Part shown: one piece after another, positions 21,571-29,043 of the stretch | Layout: each line of letters begins with the position of its first letter | Numbering within the stretch: the first letter of the stretch is position 1 | Assembly: GCA_031381685.1 (NCBI GenBank) | Contig: JANMYF010000221.1 | Span: 1 to 29,043 of the forward strand | Reading direction: 5' to 3' | Length of the DNA stretch: 29,043 nt | Source: JANLQX01 sp031381685 | GTDB lineage: Bacteria; Actinomycetota; Acidimicrobiia; Acidimicrobiales; JANYDT01 | Position numbers and translations under genes: made by a program | Notes under the pieces: model-generated | What the model was told of the DNA's origin: nothing | What the model saw: the letters and a program-made list of their open reading frames with translations, nothing else | Databases searched by the model: none

Positions 21571-22584
21571 ATGAAAATCGATGGTGGAGCCTCAGGTAGC
21601 TGGACCGACACGGCAGCCGGCGCGAAGCGTGCCGAGGCTGCTGGCTACGACGGGGTGTGGATCCCGGAGACGAACCACGACCCGTTCCTGCTGTCGCAGA
21701 TGGCCATCCAGGGCACGGAGAAGGTCCTCGTCGGCACCTCGATCGCCGTGGCCTTCGCCCGCAACCCGATGATCACCGCCGTGGTCGCCAATGATCTCCA
21801 GGCGTTGTCCGGCGGACGCTTCGTCCTCGGCCTGGGTAGCCAGATCAAGCCGCACATCGAGAAGCGGTTCTCCATGCCGTGGTCGAACCCGGCGCCGCGC
21901 ATGCGCGAGTTCATCCTCGCCATGCGCCACATCTGGTCCTGCTGGAACGAGGGGACCAAGCTCGAGTTCCGCGGCGACTTCTACACCCACACTCTCATGA
22001 GCCCGTTCTTCCATCCCGGCCCGAACCCACACGGCGCACCAAAGGTGTTCCTCGCCGGCGTCGGAGAACTCATGACCGAGGCCGCCGGCGAAACCTGTGA
22101 CGGCTTCCTCGCCCACGGCTTCACCACCGACCGCTACCTCCGAGAAGTAACCATCCCGGCCCTCGACCGCGGCCTGGCCAAGGCCGGACGCTCCCGCTCG
22201 GGCTTCGAGATCAGCCTCCCGCTGTTCATCACCACCGGACGCGACGAGGCCGAGATGACCGCGGCGAAGGCCGGCACGAAGGCCCAGATCGCGTTCTACG
22301 GATCCACACCTGCCTACCGCACCGTCCTCGAGCTCCACGGCTGGGGCGAGCTGCAGACGGAGCTCAACGGCCTCTCCAAGCAGGGGAAATGGAAAGAGAT
22401 GGGCGAGGCTCTCGATGACGAGGTACTCGAAGCCTTCTCGGTGGTCGCCGAACCGTCAAAGGTCGCCGCGGCCATCACCGCACGGTGCGGCGACGCCGTC
22501 GACCGCATCAGCTTCTACGCCCCGTACCAAACTGCACCGGGCCTGTGGGACGAGATCCTCGCCGACCTCAAGGCTGCGGCGTAA
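21571..22584 (+). CDS. LLM class F420-dependent oxidoreductase
   Basis: This 337-residue protein has the bacterial luciferase-like TIM barrel. AAGAKRAEAAGYDGVWIPE, VLVGTSIAVAFARNPMITA, LQALSGGRFVLGLGSQIKPHIEKRF and GAPKVFLAGVGELMTEAAGE are the conserved segments, and the family usually uses coenzyme F420 in actinobacteria (TIGR03617-like group). FMN use is possible for some members. Substrates of such proteins range from sugar phosphates to lipids and are not readable here. ATG 21571 is preferred over an upstream in-frame ATG at 21535 because the TACCGT box lies between them and the family sequence starts here. It converges with the acyl ligase gene 30 bases away. Confidence 0.88.
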   Translation: MKIDGGASGSWTDTAAGAKRAEAAGYDGVWIPETNHDPFLLSQMAIQGTEKVLVGTSIAVAFARNPMITAVVANDLQALSGGRFVLGLGSQIKPHIEKRFSMPWSNPAPRMREFILAMRHIWSCWNEGTKLEFRGDFYTHTLMSPFFHPGPNPHGAPKVFLAGVGELMTEAAGETCDGFLAHGFTTDRYLREVTIPALDRGLAKAGRSRSGFEISLPLFITTGRDEAEMTAAKAGTKAQIAFYGSTPAYRTVLELHGWGELQTELNGLSKQGKWKEMGEALDDEVLEAFSVVAEPSKVAAAITARCGDAVDRISFYAPYQTAPGLWDEILADLKAAA

Positions 22585-22589
22585 CCCAC

Positions 22590-22607
22590 CGGCGGAACGA
22601 ACCGCCG
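22590..22607. terminator. Bidirectional hairpin in a convergent gap
   Basis: CGGCGG-AACGAA-CCGCCG fills most of the 30-base gap between the converging stop codons of the LLM oxidoreductase and acyl ligase genes. There is no U-run, as is common for high-GC actinobacteria. The position supports a shared terminator role (inference). Confidence 0.5.
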
Positions 22608-22614
22608 TCCGAGC

Positions 22615-24312
22615 TCAGACGAGGACGGTCTCGAGAGCGCCAGCCAGGTATCGCTGCTTGCACTCCGACCGCTGGAGCTTGCCCGACGACGTCTTCGGCA
22701 TGGAGCTCGGAGCGATCAGGACCACCTCGTGGGCCGGTAGGCCAACGGCATCGCGAACTCGGTGCTTGATGGCGTCGATGACCGATCCGTAGTCCGCGGG
22801 GTCGGCCTTCGTCTCGCAGACGACGATGACCTCCTCCTTCTCGTGCTTCTCGTGGCGCCCCGGTACACCAAAGGCGATCACATTGCCGGGTCGCACCCCG
22901 TTCACCGTCGAAACCGCCCGCTCGATGTCCTCGGGCCACACGTTGCGGCCACCGACGATGATCACGTCCTTCTGGCGGCCGCACACCACCAACTCACCGT
23001 CGACCAGGTAGGCCAGATCTCCCGTGCGCAGCCAACCGTCGTGAAAGGCTGCGGCCGTGGCCTCCGGTCGCTTGTAGTACCCGGGAGTGACGCTCGTGCC
23101 GCGGATCTCCAGCTCGCCGACCTCACGCTCGACCAGGACGCGTCCGTCTTCGGGATCGACGATGCGCAGCTCGAGGCCTTCGACCGCTTTGCCCAGCTTC
23201 ACGAACGTACGAGCGCCCTTCGCCCCTGGGGTCGAAGGCGCAGCGAAGCGCTCCGTCTCCAGCACCGCGAGGTCGACCGTGTCGGTCACCAGTCCGCGGC
23301 CGACGGGTGGGAACGAGCCGGCCAGCGTGAGCTCGGCCATGCCGAACGCAGGGAACGCCGCGCCGCGAGAGAGGCCGTGCCGCGCCCCGGCGTCCAGCCA
23401 CGCATCGACCGTTGCCGGATCGACCGGCTCGGCGCCGTTGAGCGACATCCGCAGCGATGAGAGGTCAAGTTGCTCCTCACGGTGCAGGGCCCGGGCGGCG
23501 AGCACGTAAGAGAAGTTCGGGCCGGCGGTGAGCGTGCCCCGGTGCCGAGAAATCCACCGCATCCACCGGCTCGGCGCGCCCAGGAAATCCTGCGGACCAG
23601 CGAGCACCAACGACGCTCCGGTGGTCATCGGCGTCAGTAGCAGGCCGATCAGGCCCATATCGTGGTACAGCGGCAGCCACGACACCGCGACGTCGATGTC
23701 ACGATCGAGCTCAACGCCCATCGAAATGGCATCGAGGTTCGCGCACACCTCGTGGTGGGGAAGCATGACGCCCTTCGGCGCCGAGGTCGAACCACTCGTG
23801 AACTGCAGGATGGCGAGCGCCTCGCGCGCCACCCTGGCGATCTGGAACGGCGCCGCATCCCTCGGAGCGAGAAGGGCGTCGTCGAGGACGACGATCGGCG
23901 GGTCACCGGCTTCGGCGACGAAGAACGGAGCAAAGTCGGGGTCGACCAGGACCGCCGCACAGTCAGCGTTGCGAACCCGCACGCGGGTCTGCGCGGCGAA
24001 CTCGTCGAGCGAACCCAACCGCATCGGCAGCGGCAGCATGACCGCACAGCCACCGAGCAGCCACGCGGCCTGCAGCGCCGTGACGAGTCGACGAGAGGTC
24101 GGGCCGAGCATGGCGAGGTGCGAGCCCAATCCGAGACCGATGCCGAGATCACGGAGGTTCGCGGCGAGGACGAGCGCGTCGGCGTGGACCTGGGCCCAGG
24201 TGACTGTCTCGCCTTCATCATGGTGGTACACGGTGAGCGTGCCCCGACTCGACCCTTCCACGATGCGTTCGGGAAGCGTCCGAAGATGGCGTTGCGGCGC
24301 GGAGTCGAGCAC
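22615..24312 (-). CDS. Fatty acyl-AMP ligase / acyl-CoA synthetase (FadD-like)
   Basis: This 565-residue protein is an ANL-superfamily adenylating enzyme that activates a fatty acid as acyl-AMP. ILQFTSGSTSAPKGVML is the phosphate loop, WLPLYHDMGLIGLLLTPM is typical of the FAAL/FadD branch, GYYKRPEATAAAFHDGWLRTGDLA and VCGRQKDVIIVGGRNVWPEDIE the hinge region, and MPKTSSGKLQRSECKQRYL the C-terminal catalytic lysine region. Whether the acyl group goes to CoA or to an acyl carrier protein cannot be decided from these motifs. The GTG at 24312 has no strong ribosome site. No polyketide or lipid-carrier gene is next to it, so it may serve general lipid activation. Confidence 0.9.
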   Translation of the reverse strand: MLDSAPQRHLRTLPERIVEGSSRGTLTVYHHDEGETVTWAQVHADALVLAANLRDLGIGLGLGSHLAMLGPTSRRLVTALQAAWLLGGCAVMLPLPMRLGSLDEFAAQTRVRVRNADCAAVLVDPDFAPFFVAEAGDPPIVVLDDALLAPRDAAPFQIARVAREALAILQFTSGSTSAPKGVMLPHHEVCANLDAISMGVELDRDIDVAVSWLPLYHDMGLIGLLLTPMTTGASLVLAGPQDFLGAPSRWMRWISRHRGTLTAGPNFSYVLAARALHREEQLDLSSLRMSLNGAEPVDPATVDAWLDAGARHGLSRGAAFPAFGMAELTLAGSFPPVGRGLVTDTVDLAVLETERFAAPSTPGAKGARTFVKLGKAVEGLELRIVDPEDGRVLVEREVGELEIRGTSVTPGYYKRPEATAAAFHDGWLRTGDLAYLVDGELVVCGRQKDVIIVGGRNVWPEDIERAVSTVNGVRPGNVIAFGVPGRHEKHEKEEVIVVCETKADPADYGSVIDAIKHRVRDAVGLPAHEVVLIAPSSMPKTSSGKLQRSECKQRYLAGALETVLV

Positions 24313-24330
24313 GTCTTGTCTGACCCGTCG

Positions 24331-24359
24331 GCCCCCGATTTGGTTACACGGTTGGGGGC
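24331..24359 (-). terminator. Hairpin between the cyclophilin and acyl ligase genes
   Basis: GCCCCC (24331-24336) pairs with GGGGGC (24354-24359) across a 17-base loop, in the 119-base gap between two minus-strand genes. It may end the cyclophilin transcript. On the minus strand the loop also holds TGTAACCA, which resembles an extended -10 box for the ligase gene, so the role is ambiguous. Confidence 0.4.
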
Positions 24360-24431
24360 GCCGAATGCTGGCGGGCGGAGAGCCCGGGTGGGTGGCCTTG
24401 CCTCGATGACCCGCTCGGCGATCCGAGCCGC

Positions 24432-25193
24432 CTACTTCTCGGTGATGGTGACCTTGGTTATCGTGACCGGCTTGGTCGGGGGTCCGTCGCCCGACGGCGA
24501 CAGCGCGTCGATCTTCTTGATGACATCTTCACCCTTGCCCGCCTGCAGCTGGCCGAAATAGGAGTAGCTGGGGGGAAGTGATGCCCCGTTCGGACCGGAG
24601 ATGACGAAGAACTGGCTCCCGTTGGTGTTGGGACCCGAGTTCGCCATGGCGAGCGAACCGACCTTGTACTCCCCCGCCTTGGGCAGTTCATCGGCGAACG
24701 CGTAGCCGGGGCCACCGGAACCGTCGCCCTTCGGATCACCGCCTTGAAGGACGAAGTCCTTCACGACACGGTGGAAGGTGAGTCCGTCGAAGTATTTCTG
24801 GCGGGCCAGGAAGACGAAGCTGTTCACTGTGCGCGGTGCCCGCGACGCGAGGAGGTCGAAGGTCAAGGTGCCCTCCGACGTCTCCATCGTGGCCACGTAG
24901 ATCTTCGTCAGATCGATGCACTGCGGAGGCTCCGCTTTGAACTCACGCTTCTGGGGGGCCGAACCGTCGACCGCTGGGCAGTCCTTCGGGTCCTTCGGCG
25001 CAACCATCGCGACCGTGGTCGTTGGAGCGAGGGTCGTCGGTGCGTCAGTTCCGGCCGTGGCGTAGCCGATCGAGGTGTCCTCGATGATGGTCGCCGGAGT
25101 GGCCACGTCCTTCTCCGAGCAGGCAGCAAGTGCCAGCCCCGTCAGGACCACGGCGCCGAGGAGGATCGAACGTCTGGAAGTAGCGAAATTCAC
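24432..25193 (-). CDS. Lipoprotein cyclophilin-type peptidyl-prolyl isomerase
   Basis: This 253-residue protein is a secreted cyclophilin, which speeds proline isomerisation during protein folding outside the membrane. The N-terminus VNFATSRRSILLGAVVL is followed by GLALAAC, a lipobox with Cys25; SRR before the hydrophobic core suggests possible Tat export. A threonine/alanine-rich linker leads to the cyclophilin domain, with LTFHRVVKDFVLQGGDPKGDG (catalytic arginine in FHR) and SLAMANSGPNTNGSQFFVI. GTG 25193 is chosen because it places the signal peptide correctly and an ACGGTA/TACCGT box lies 8 bases upstream; the open frame to 25265 reaches into the leuS side. It lies 78 bases after leuS on the same strand. 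Confidence 0.9.
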   Translation of the reverse strand: MNFATSRRSILLGAVVLTGLALAACSEKDVATPATIIEDTSIGYATAGTDAPTTLAPTTTVAMVAPKDPKDCPAVDGSAPQKREFKAEPPQCIDLTKIYVATMETSEGTLTFDLLASRAPRTVNSFVFLARQKYFDGLTFHRVVKDFVLQGGDPKGDGSGGPGYAFADELPKAGEYKVGSLAMANSGPNTNGSQFFVISGPNGASLPPSYSYFGQLQAGKGEDVIKKIDALSPSGDGPPTKPVTITKVTITEK

Positions 25194-25201
25194 GAGGGAC
25201 A

Positions 25202-25207
25202 ACGGTA
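25202..25207 (-). promoter_or_regulatory. Candidate leaderless -10 box for the cyclophilin gene
   Basis: TACCGT on the minus strand lies 8 bases upstream of GTG 25193. The same hexamer precedes the LLM oxidoreductase start. Confidence 0.5.
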
Positions 25208-25271
25208 GTCCCGCCACGTGAGAAATCCCTGGCACCCGCGTTGTGCGCTCGCAAGGCCTCAACATTGAGGA

Positions 25272-28181
25272 TCAGGAGACCACGAAATTGACCAACTTGC
25301 CGGGGATGACGACTGCTTTGCGGACCGTCTTGCCGTCGAGGTGCGCCGCGACCTTCTCGTCAGCACGGGCCAATGCTTCGAGCGACGGGCCATCGGTGCC
25401 GTTTGCGACTGTCAGGACGGAACGTACCTTGCCGTTCACCTGCACCGGAACGTCGACGGTATCGGCCACCAGATAGGCCGGATCCGTCACGGGGAACGGG
25501 GCCCGGATGAGCGATCCCGGATGGCCAAGGCGCGACCACAGCTCTTCGGCCATGTGCGGGGCATAGGGAGCGAGCATCAGGACGAGCGACTCGGCCAGCG
25601 CACGAGGGGCGCCTGACGGATAGTTCGAAGTGAGGTGGTTCGTGAGCTCGGTGACGCGGGCGATCGGCGTGTTGACCCGCAGCTCGTCCATCGCCGACCG
25701 CACCGCTTCGATCGTCTTGTGCAGGACGACGAGATCGTCGTTGGTCGGCTTCGCATCCGTGACGCGAGTGTGTCCGGAGTCCTCGTCGACGACGACGCGC
25801 CAGATGCGCTGGAGGAGCCGGTGCGCGCCCGAGACGGCCCGGGTGTCCCACGGCTTCGACTGCTCCAACGGTCCCATCGACATCTCGTAGAGCCGCAGTG
25901 TGTCGGCGCCGTAGGACTCGCACATGTCGTCGGGCGACACCATGTTCTTCAGGCTCTTGCAGATCTTCCCGTATTCGCGGTTGACCTTCTCCCCGTGGAA
26001 GAAGAACTTGCCGTTGCGTTCCTCGACCTCGCTCGCCTCCACGTAGATCCCGCGCTCGTCGGTATAGGCGTAGGCCTGGATGTAGCCCTGGTTGAACAAC
26101 CGGGCGAACGGCTCCGGAGTGCCGACCACGCCGAGGTCGAAGAGGACCTTGTGCCAGAACCGGCTGTAGAGCAGGTGGAGAACGGCATGCTCCACGCCGC
26201 CGACATAGAGATCGGCGCCGCGATCCCCCATCCAGTAGCGCTCGTTCTCCTCGACGGTGACGGCCTCGACCAAGGTCGGATCGATGTAGCGCAGGTAGTA
26301 CGTACACGAACCAGCCCACTGCGGCATGACGTTGGTCTCGCGCACATATGTACGCATACCTTTTCCGTTGCCGAGGTCGAGCGTGGCATTCTTCCAATCG
26401 ACGAGACGGTCGAGCGGGCGTTCCGGTTCGCTCTGTGCATCATCCGGGTCGAAACTGCGCGGCGCGAACTGATCGGTGTCCGGCAGATCGACAGGCAGCA
26501 TCGACTCGGGCAGGGCGATCGGTCCGATCTCGTCGTACACGATCGGGAACGGCTCTCCCCAGTAGCGTTGACGGCTGAACAGCCAGTCACGCAGCTTGGT
26601 CTGCACCGTCCCGTGGCCTCGGCCGTTCGCATCGAGCCATCCGATGGTTGCGGCAATTGCGTCGGCTTTGCCCAGGCCGTCGAGCCTGAGGGTCTCGTTG
26701 ACCCCGTTCACTGCCGGCCCGTCACCGGTGTAGGCCATCGGCCAGGTGTCGCAGTCGAGTGACGGCTCAACATGGTGTTCAGCGAACCATGCGTCGGGCG
26801 GACGGACCGTCGCCTCGATCGGCAGACCGAACTGCCGAGCGAATTCGAAGTCACGTTGATCGCCGCTCGGCACGGCCATGATCGCCCCGGTGCCGTACCC
26901 CATCAGCACGTAGTCGGCGATGAAGACCGGGACCGCTCGTCCATTGACCGGATTCACCGCGAACGAACCGGTGAACACGCCCGTCTTCGTCTTCGCCTCG
27001 ACCTGGCGTTCGACCTCCGACTTGGATGCCGCCGCAGCCTGATACGCCGCGATCGCGGCGGCGGGAGTGTCGTGACCGTTGGTCCACCTCGGATCCGTTC
27101 CCGTCGGCCATGAGGTTGCTGTGAGCGCGCTGACCAACTCGTGCTCGGGGGCGAGCACCATGAAGGTGGCGCCGAACAACGTGTCGGGACGGGTCGTGAA
27201 GACCTCGATGTCACCAGCGTTGCTGGTGAAGCTGACCCGTGCGCCGAGGCTACGCCCGATCCAGTTGCGCTGCATCAGCCGAACCGGTTCGGGCCAGTCG
27301 ACGAGATCGAGTTCATCGATCAGCCGTTCGGCGTACGCCGTGATCCGCATCAGCCACTGCGTCATGTTCCGCTTGAAGACGGGGAAGTTGCCCCGGTCGC
27401 TGCGCCCGTCGGCGGTGACCTCCTCGTTGGCGACGATCGTGCCGAGGCCCGGACACCAGTTCACCGGCACCTCAGCCGAGTACACGAGGCGATGTGAGTC
27501 GATCAGGGTCCGCTGCTCCCGTTCGGTCAGCGCCGCCCACGGCCGACCGTCCGGCGTCGGGCGTGTGCCGTCGGCAAACGACGCGATCAGCGAGTCGATG
27601 GGGCGGGCCGCGCCCGGTCCACCGAGCGGATTCGTCGCCTCCGGATCGAACCAGGCGTTGAAGATGCGCAGGAAGATCCGCTGGGTGAACTCGAGGAAGT
27701 CGCGATCTGTCGTCGACACCGCACGGCGGGGATCGTGGCCGAGGCCGAGACGACGGAGCTGGCGCCGGTAGGTGATCACGTTGTTCTCGGTGTTGATGCG
27801 CGGGTGCTGACCGGTGGCCACGGCGTGCTGTTCGGCAGGCAGACCGTAGGCATCGAATCCCATCGTGTGAAGCACGTTGTGGCCGGTCATCCGCTTGAAC
27901 CGGGCGAATACGTCGGTGGCGATGAAGCCCAGCGGGTGGCCGACATGGAGTCCGGCACCAGATGGGTACGGGAACATGTCCATCACGAAGAGCTTCTTGG
28001 CGTCGGCGACGGCGTCGAACCCCTCGCTCAAGGGACCCGTCGGATTCGGGGTGTGGAACGTGCCCTCGGCGTCCCAGCGGTCCTGCCAGCGCGCCTCGAT
28101 CTCCCCCGCAAGCGTGGCGGTGTAGCGGAAGGAGGGACCGCCTGTGGCGGGTGTGGAGGACTGCGGACCGGCGTCAGACAT
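25272..28181 (-). CDS. leuS: Leucyl-tRNA synthetase
   Basis: This 969-residue class Ia aminoacyl-tRNA synthetase charges tRNA-Leu in the cytoplasm. MDMFPYPSGAGLHVGHPLGF contains the HIGH-type motif (HVGH), TTRPDTLFGATFMVLAPEH is the threonine-rich core of the CP1 editing domain, and YGKICKSLKNMVSPDDM is the KMSKS loop. The KICKSLKN form departs from the Escherichia coli type KMSKSKNN but resembles the actinobacterial version. The C-terminal anticodon-binding region is complete (PYAPHMAEELWSRLGHPG onward). Length is normal to slightly long. ATG 28181 has a TAGCCT box 8 bases upstream and a GGTAGG-like weak ribosome site. It transcribes toward the cyclophilin gene. Confidence 0.97.
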   Translation of the reverse strand: MSDAGPQSSTPATGGPSFRYTATLAGEIEARWQDRWDAEGTFHTPNPTGPLSEGFDAVADAKKLFVMDMFPYPSGAGLHVGHPLGFIATDVFARFKRMTGHNVLHTMGFDAYGLPAEQHAVATGQHPRINTENNVITYRRQLRRLGLGHDPRRAVSTTDRDFLEFTQRIFLRIFNAWFDPEATNPLGGPGAARPIDSLIASFADGTRPTPDGRPWAALTEREQRTLIDSHRLVYSAEVPVNWCPGLGTIVANEEVTADGRSDRGNFPVFKRNMTQWLMRITAYAERLIDELDLVDWPEPVRLMQRNWIGRSLGARVSFTSNAGDIEVFTTRPDTLFGATFMVLAPEHELVSALTATSWPTGTDPRWTNGHDTPAAAIAAYQAAAASKSEVERQVEAKTKTGVFTGSFAVNPVNGRAVPVFIADYVLMGYGTGAIMAVPSGDQRDFEFARQFGLPIEATVRPPDAWFAEHHVEPSLDCDTWPMAYTGDGPAVNGVNETLRLDGLGKADAIAATIGWLDANGRGHGTVQTKLRDWLFSRQRYWGEPFPIVYDEIGPIALPESMLPVDLPDTDQFAPRSFDPDDAQSEPERPLDRLVDWKNATLDLGNGKGMRTYVRETNVMPQWAGSCTYYLRYIDPTLVEAVTVEENERYWMGDRGADLYVGGVEHAVLHLLYSRFWHKVLFDLGVVGTPEPFARLFNQGYIQAYAYTDERGIYVEASEVEERNGKFFFHGEKVNREYGKICKSLKNMVSPDDMCESYGADTLRLYEMSMGPLEQSKPWDTRAVSGAHRLLQRIWRVVVDEDSGHTRVTDAKPTNDDLVVLHKTIEAVRSAMDELRVNTPIARVTELTNHLTSNYPSGAPRALAESLVLMLAPYAPHMAEELWSRLGHPGSLIRAPFPVTDPAYLVADTVDVPVQVNGKVRSVLTVANGTDGPSLEALARADEKVAAHLDGKTVRKAVVIPGKLVNFVVS

Positions 28182-28189
28182 GGCCTACC

Positions 28190-28195
28190 AGGCTA
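28190..28195 (-). promoter_or_regulatory. Candidate leaderless -10 box for leuS
   Basis: TAGCCT on the minus strand lies 8 bases upstream of the leuS ATG, matching the spacing seen at other starts in the window. Confidence 0.45.
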
Positions 28196-28526
28196 CAAGC
28201 CCCCTCCCGCCAGTGGCCCGCACTTCCCCTCCTGCCGTCGCCCGCACGCCCGGCTGCCGTCCCGCCGCACTTCAATCCGCCGAGGCGGAGTGATGTGCGG
28301 TACCGAAGCCGTCTCACGCGCACTTCGACCGATTTGGCGCGCAGACCAGCTCAGAACAGCGAGTCGACGTCAGAATTCGGTCGAGGTGCGCGCGAAATCA
28401 GGCGAACTGCGCGCCAGGCCGCCGGGAGCCGAGGAACAACGCCCTCGACGCTCGACGCGCCCTTTCACGATCGGCGAGGGTTGCGGCTCCTTCCCCGCTC
28501 AGCCGAACGACACATCGGAGAGCGAA
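28196..28526. repeat. Repeat-filled divergent gap upstream of leuS
   Basis: About 330 bases without a supported gene. From 28214 a CCGCACTT/CCGCACG-type unit recurs at roughly 22-base steps. An imperfect hairpin at 28265-28300 then pairs CCGCAC...CCGCC with GGCGG...GTGCGG. TTGGCGCGCAGA (28334-28345) faces CTGCGCGCCA (28407-28416) as a second dyad. The arrangement echoes the gaps at 11076-11293 and 21331-21570. No promoter for the plus-strand gene is clear apart from its ribosome site. Confidence 0.7.
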
Positions 28527-29043
28527 ATGGCGAGAGCTATCGCACCACCACCCGTCCTCACCGGCCCTTTTGCCGCCCGCCTGCTCCATCTCGACGGGTT
28601 TCGTGACGTCGACTGGCTGCCCCAGCTGTGTCTGCCCGTCGGCTATCGGTCCGAACCGGGCATTCTCCGCACACGGTGCTGGTTGCCGGCCATTCGAATC
28701 GGCGACGTCGAGGTCGCCCACCCGGCTACCGTCCTCCGCCACCTCGCGAACGATCAACACGCTCTGCGCCGGGCCGCCACGATCGACGGCATCGATCCCG
28801 TCGATCGGGTCGAGTTCGCCGTCGAGCACGCCCTCCGGGCGGGGATGATCACGATCGAACAACTACGCATCCGCGGGTCCTCGGCTCCGGGCGACCGGGC
28901 GATCCATGCCGTTCTGGATCGACGCGGTTGGGTCCCGCCGACCGAGAGCTTCGCCGAGACGTCCGCCGTGCAGTGCTTTCGAACAAAGGGATGGGTTCCG
29001 TGGCGCCAAGTCGCCATCATCGGGCCAAACGGGCGGATTCTGC
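28527..29043 (+). CDS. Putative AbiEi/DUF559-type protein, 5' part (runs off right edge)
   Basis: A plus-strand frame stays open from ATG 28527 to the window end (172 codons) and has GGAG about 6 bases ahead of the start. HPATVLRHLANDQHALRRAA, DPVDRVEFAVEHALRAGMIT and IHAVLDRRGWVPPTESFAE recall actinobacterial proteins with an AbiEi-like middle region and a C-terminal DUF559/Vsr-like nuclease domain, where a PTES...E motif followed by a Q-containing strand begins the domain. The usual N-terminal helix-turn-helix of AbiEi-type members is not obvious. The metal-binding residues would lie beyond the edge. The family call is tentative; the presence of a coding frame is better supported by the start context and length. 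Confidence 0.55.
   Translation, partial: MARAIAPPPVLTGPFAARLLHLDGFRDVDWLPQLCLPVGYRSEPGILRTRCWLPAIRIGDVEVAHPATVLRHLANDQHALRRAATIDGIDPVDRVEFAVEHALRAGMITIEQLRIRGSSAPGDRAIHAVLDRRGWVPPTESFAETSAVQCFRTKGWVPWRQVAIIGPNGRIL

Noticed and set aside
25635..26762. Plus-strand frame of 375 codons antisense to leuS
   Set aside because: It is an antisense shadow of a highly conserved essential gene.

Overview
The window is high-GC bacterial DNA with dense, short-spaced genes, many GTG starts and one TTG start. Several starts lie only 6-8 bases downstream of a TAnnnT box, the pattern of leaderless actinobacterial transcripts. F420-type LLM oxidoreductase, PAC2-family and FadD/FAAL-like genes, the comEA-comEC-holA order and an actinobacterial-style LeuS signature all point to Actinomycetota. 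A member of the Acidimicrobiia (Ilumatobacter-like, aquatic or marine) is my best guess; this is an inference from gene content, not from a marker search.

Region 1 (1-9306, all minus strand) is an N-methyl-amine / glycine-betaine catabolic locus. Transcription runs from an MttB-family methyltransferase through a dimethylglycine/sarcosine dehydrogenase-like flavoprotein and a four-subunit sarcosine oxidase-like complex in the order alpha, gamma, beta, delta. It continues into a SpoU/TrmH-type RNA methyltransferase and, beyond a strong hairpin, the N-terminus of a homocysteine S-methyltransferase cut by the window edge. Together these could strip methyl groups from glycine betaine through dimethylglycine and sarcosine to glycine. 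Methyl groups would go to tetrahydrofolate, a corrinoid or homocysteine. The alpha subunit is unusual: it is short and keeps two complete sets of cysteines suited to [2Fe-2S] clusters.

Region 2 (9391-12427) holds a divergent enoyl-CoA hydratase-like gene translationally coupled to an alpha/beta hydrolase, a repeat-filled convergent gap, a GNAT acetyltransferase and a cupin protein. Region 3 (12482-18121, minus strand) is the core comEA-comEC-holA block, with a PTH2-type peptidyl-tRNA hydrolase downstream, and a small HExxH protein and a thioredoxin-TPR protein upstream. The ComEC lacks recognisable metallo-beta-lactamase catalytic motifs.

Region 4 (18278-22584, plus strand) has an APH/ACAD10-like kinase overlapping a PAC2-family gene, an AcuI-type acryloyl-CoA reductase and an LLM-class F420-dependent oxidoreductase. 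Region 5 (22615-28181, minus strand) has a fatty acyl-AMP/CoA ligase, a lipoprotein cyclophilin and LeuS. The right end carries the start of a plus-strand gene that looks like an AbiEi/DUF559-type protein; it runs off the window.

Four intergenic gaps (185-336, 11076-11293, 21331-21570, 28182-28526) share GC-rich dyads and words (TTGGCGC...GCGCCAA, GCGCGCAGA, CGATCTGCG, CCGCACAT/ATGTGCGG). They look like a dispersed non-coding repeat family and are the least explained signal here. I saw no tRNA, rRNA, CRISPR array, insertion sequence or phage gene.
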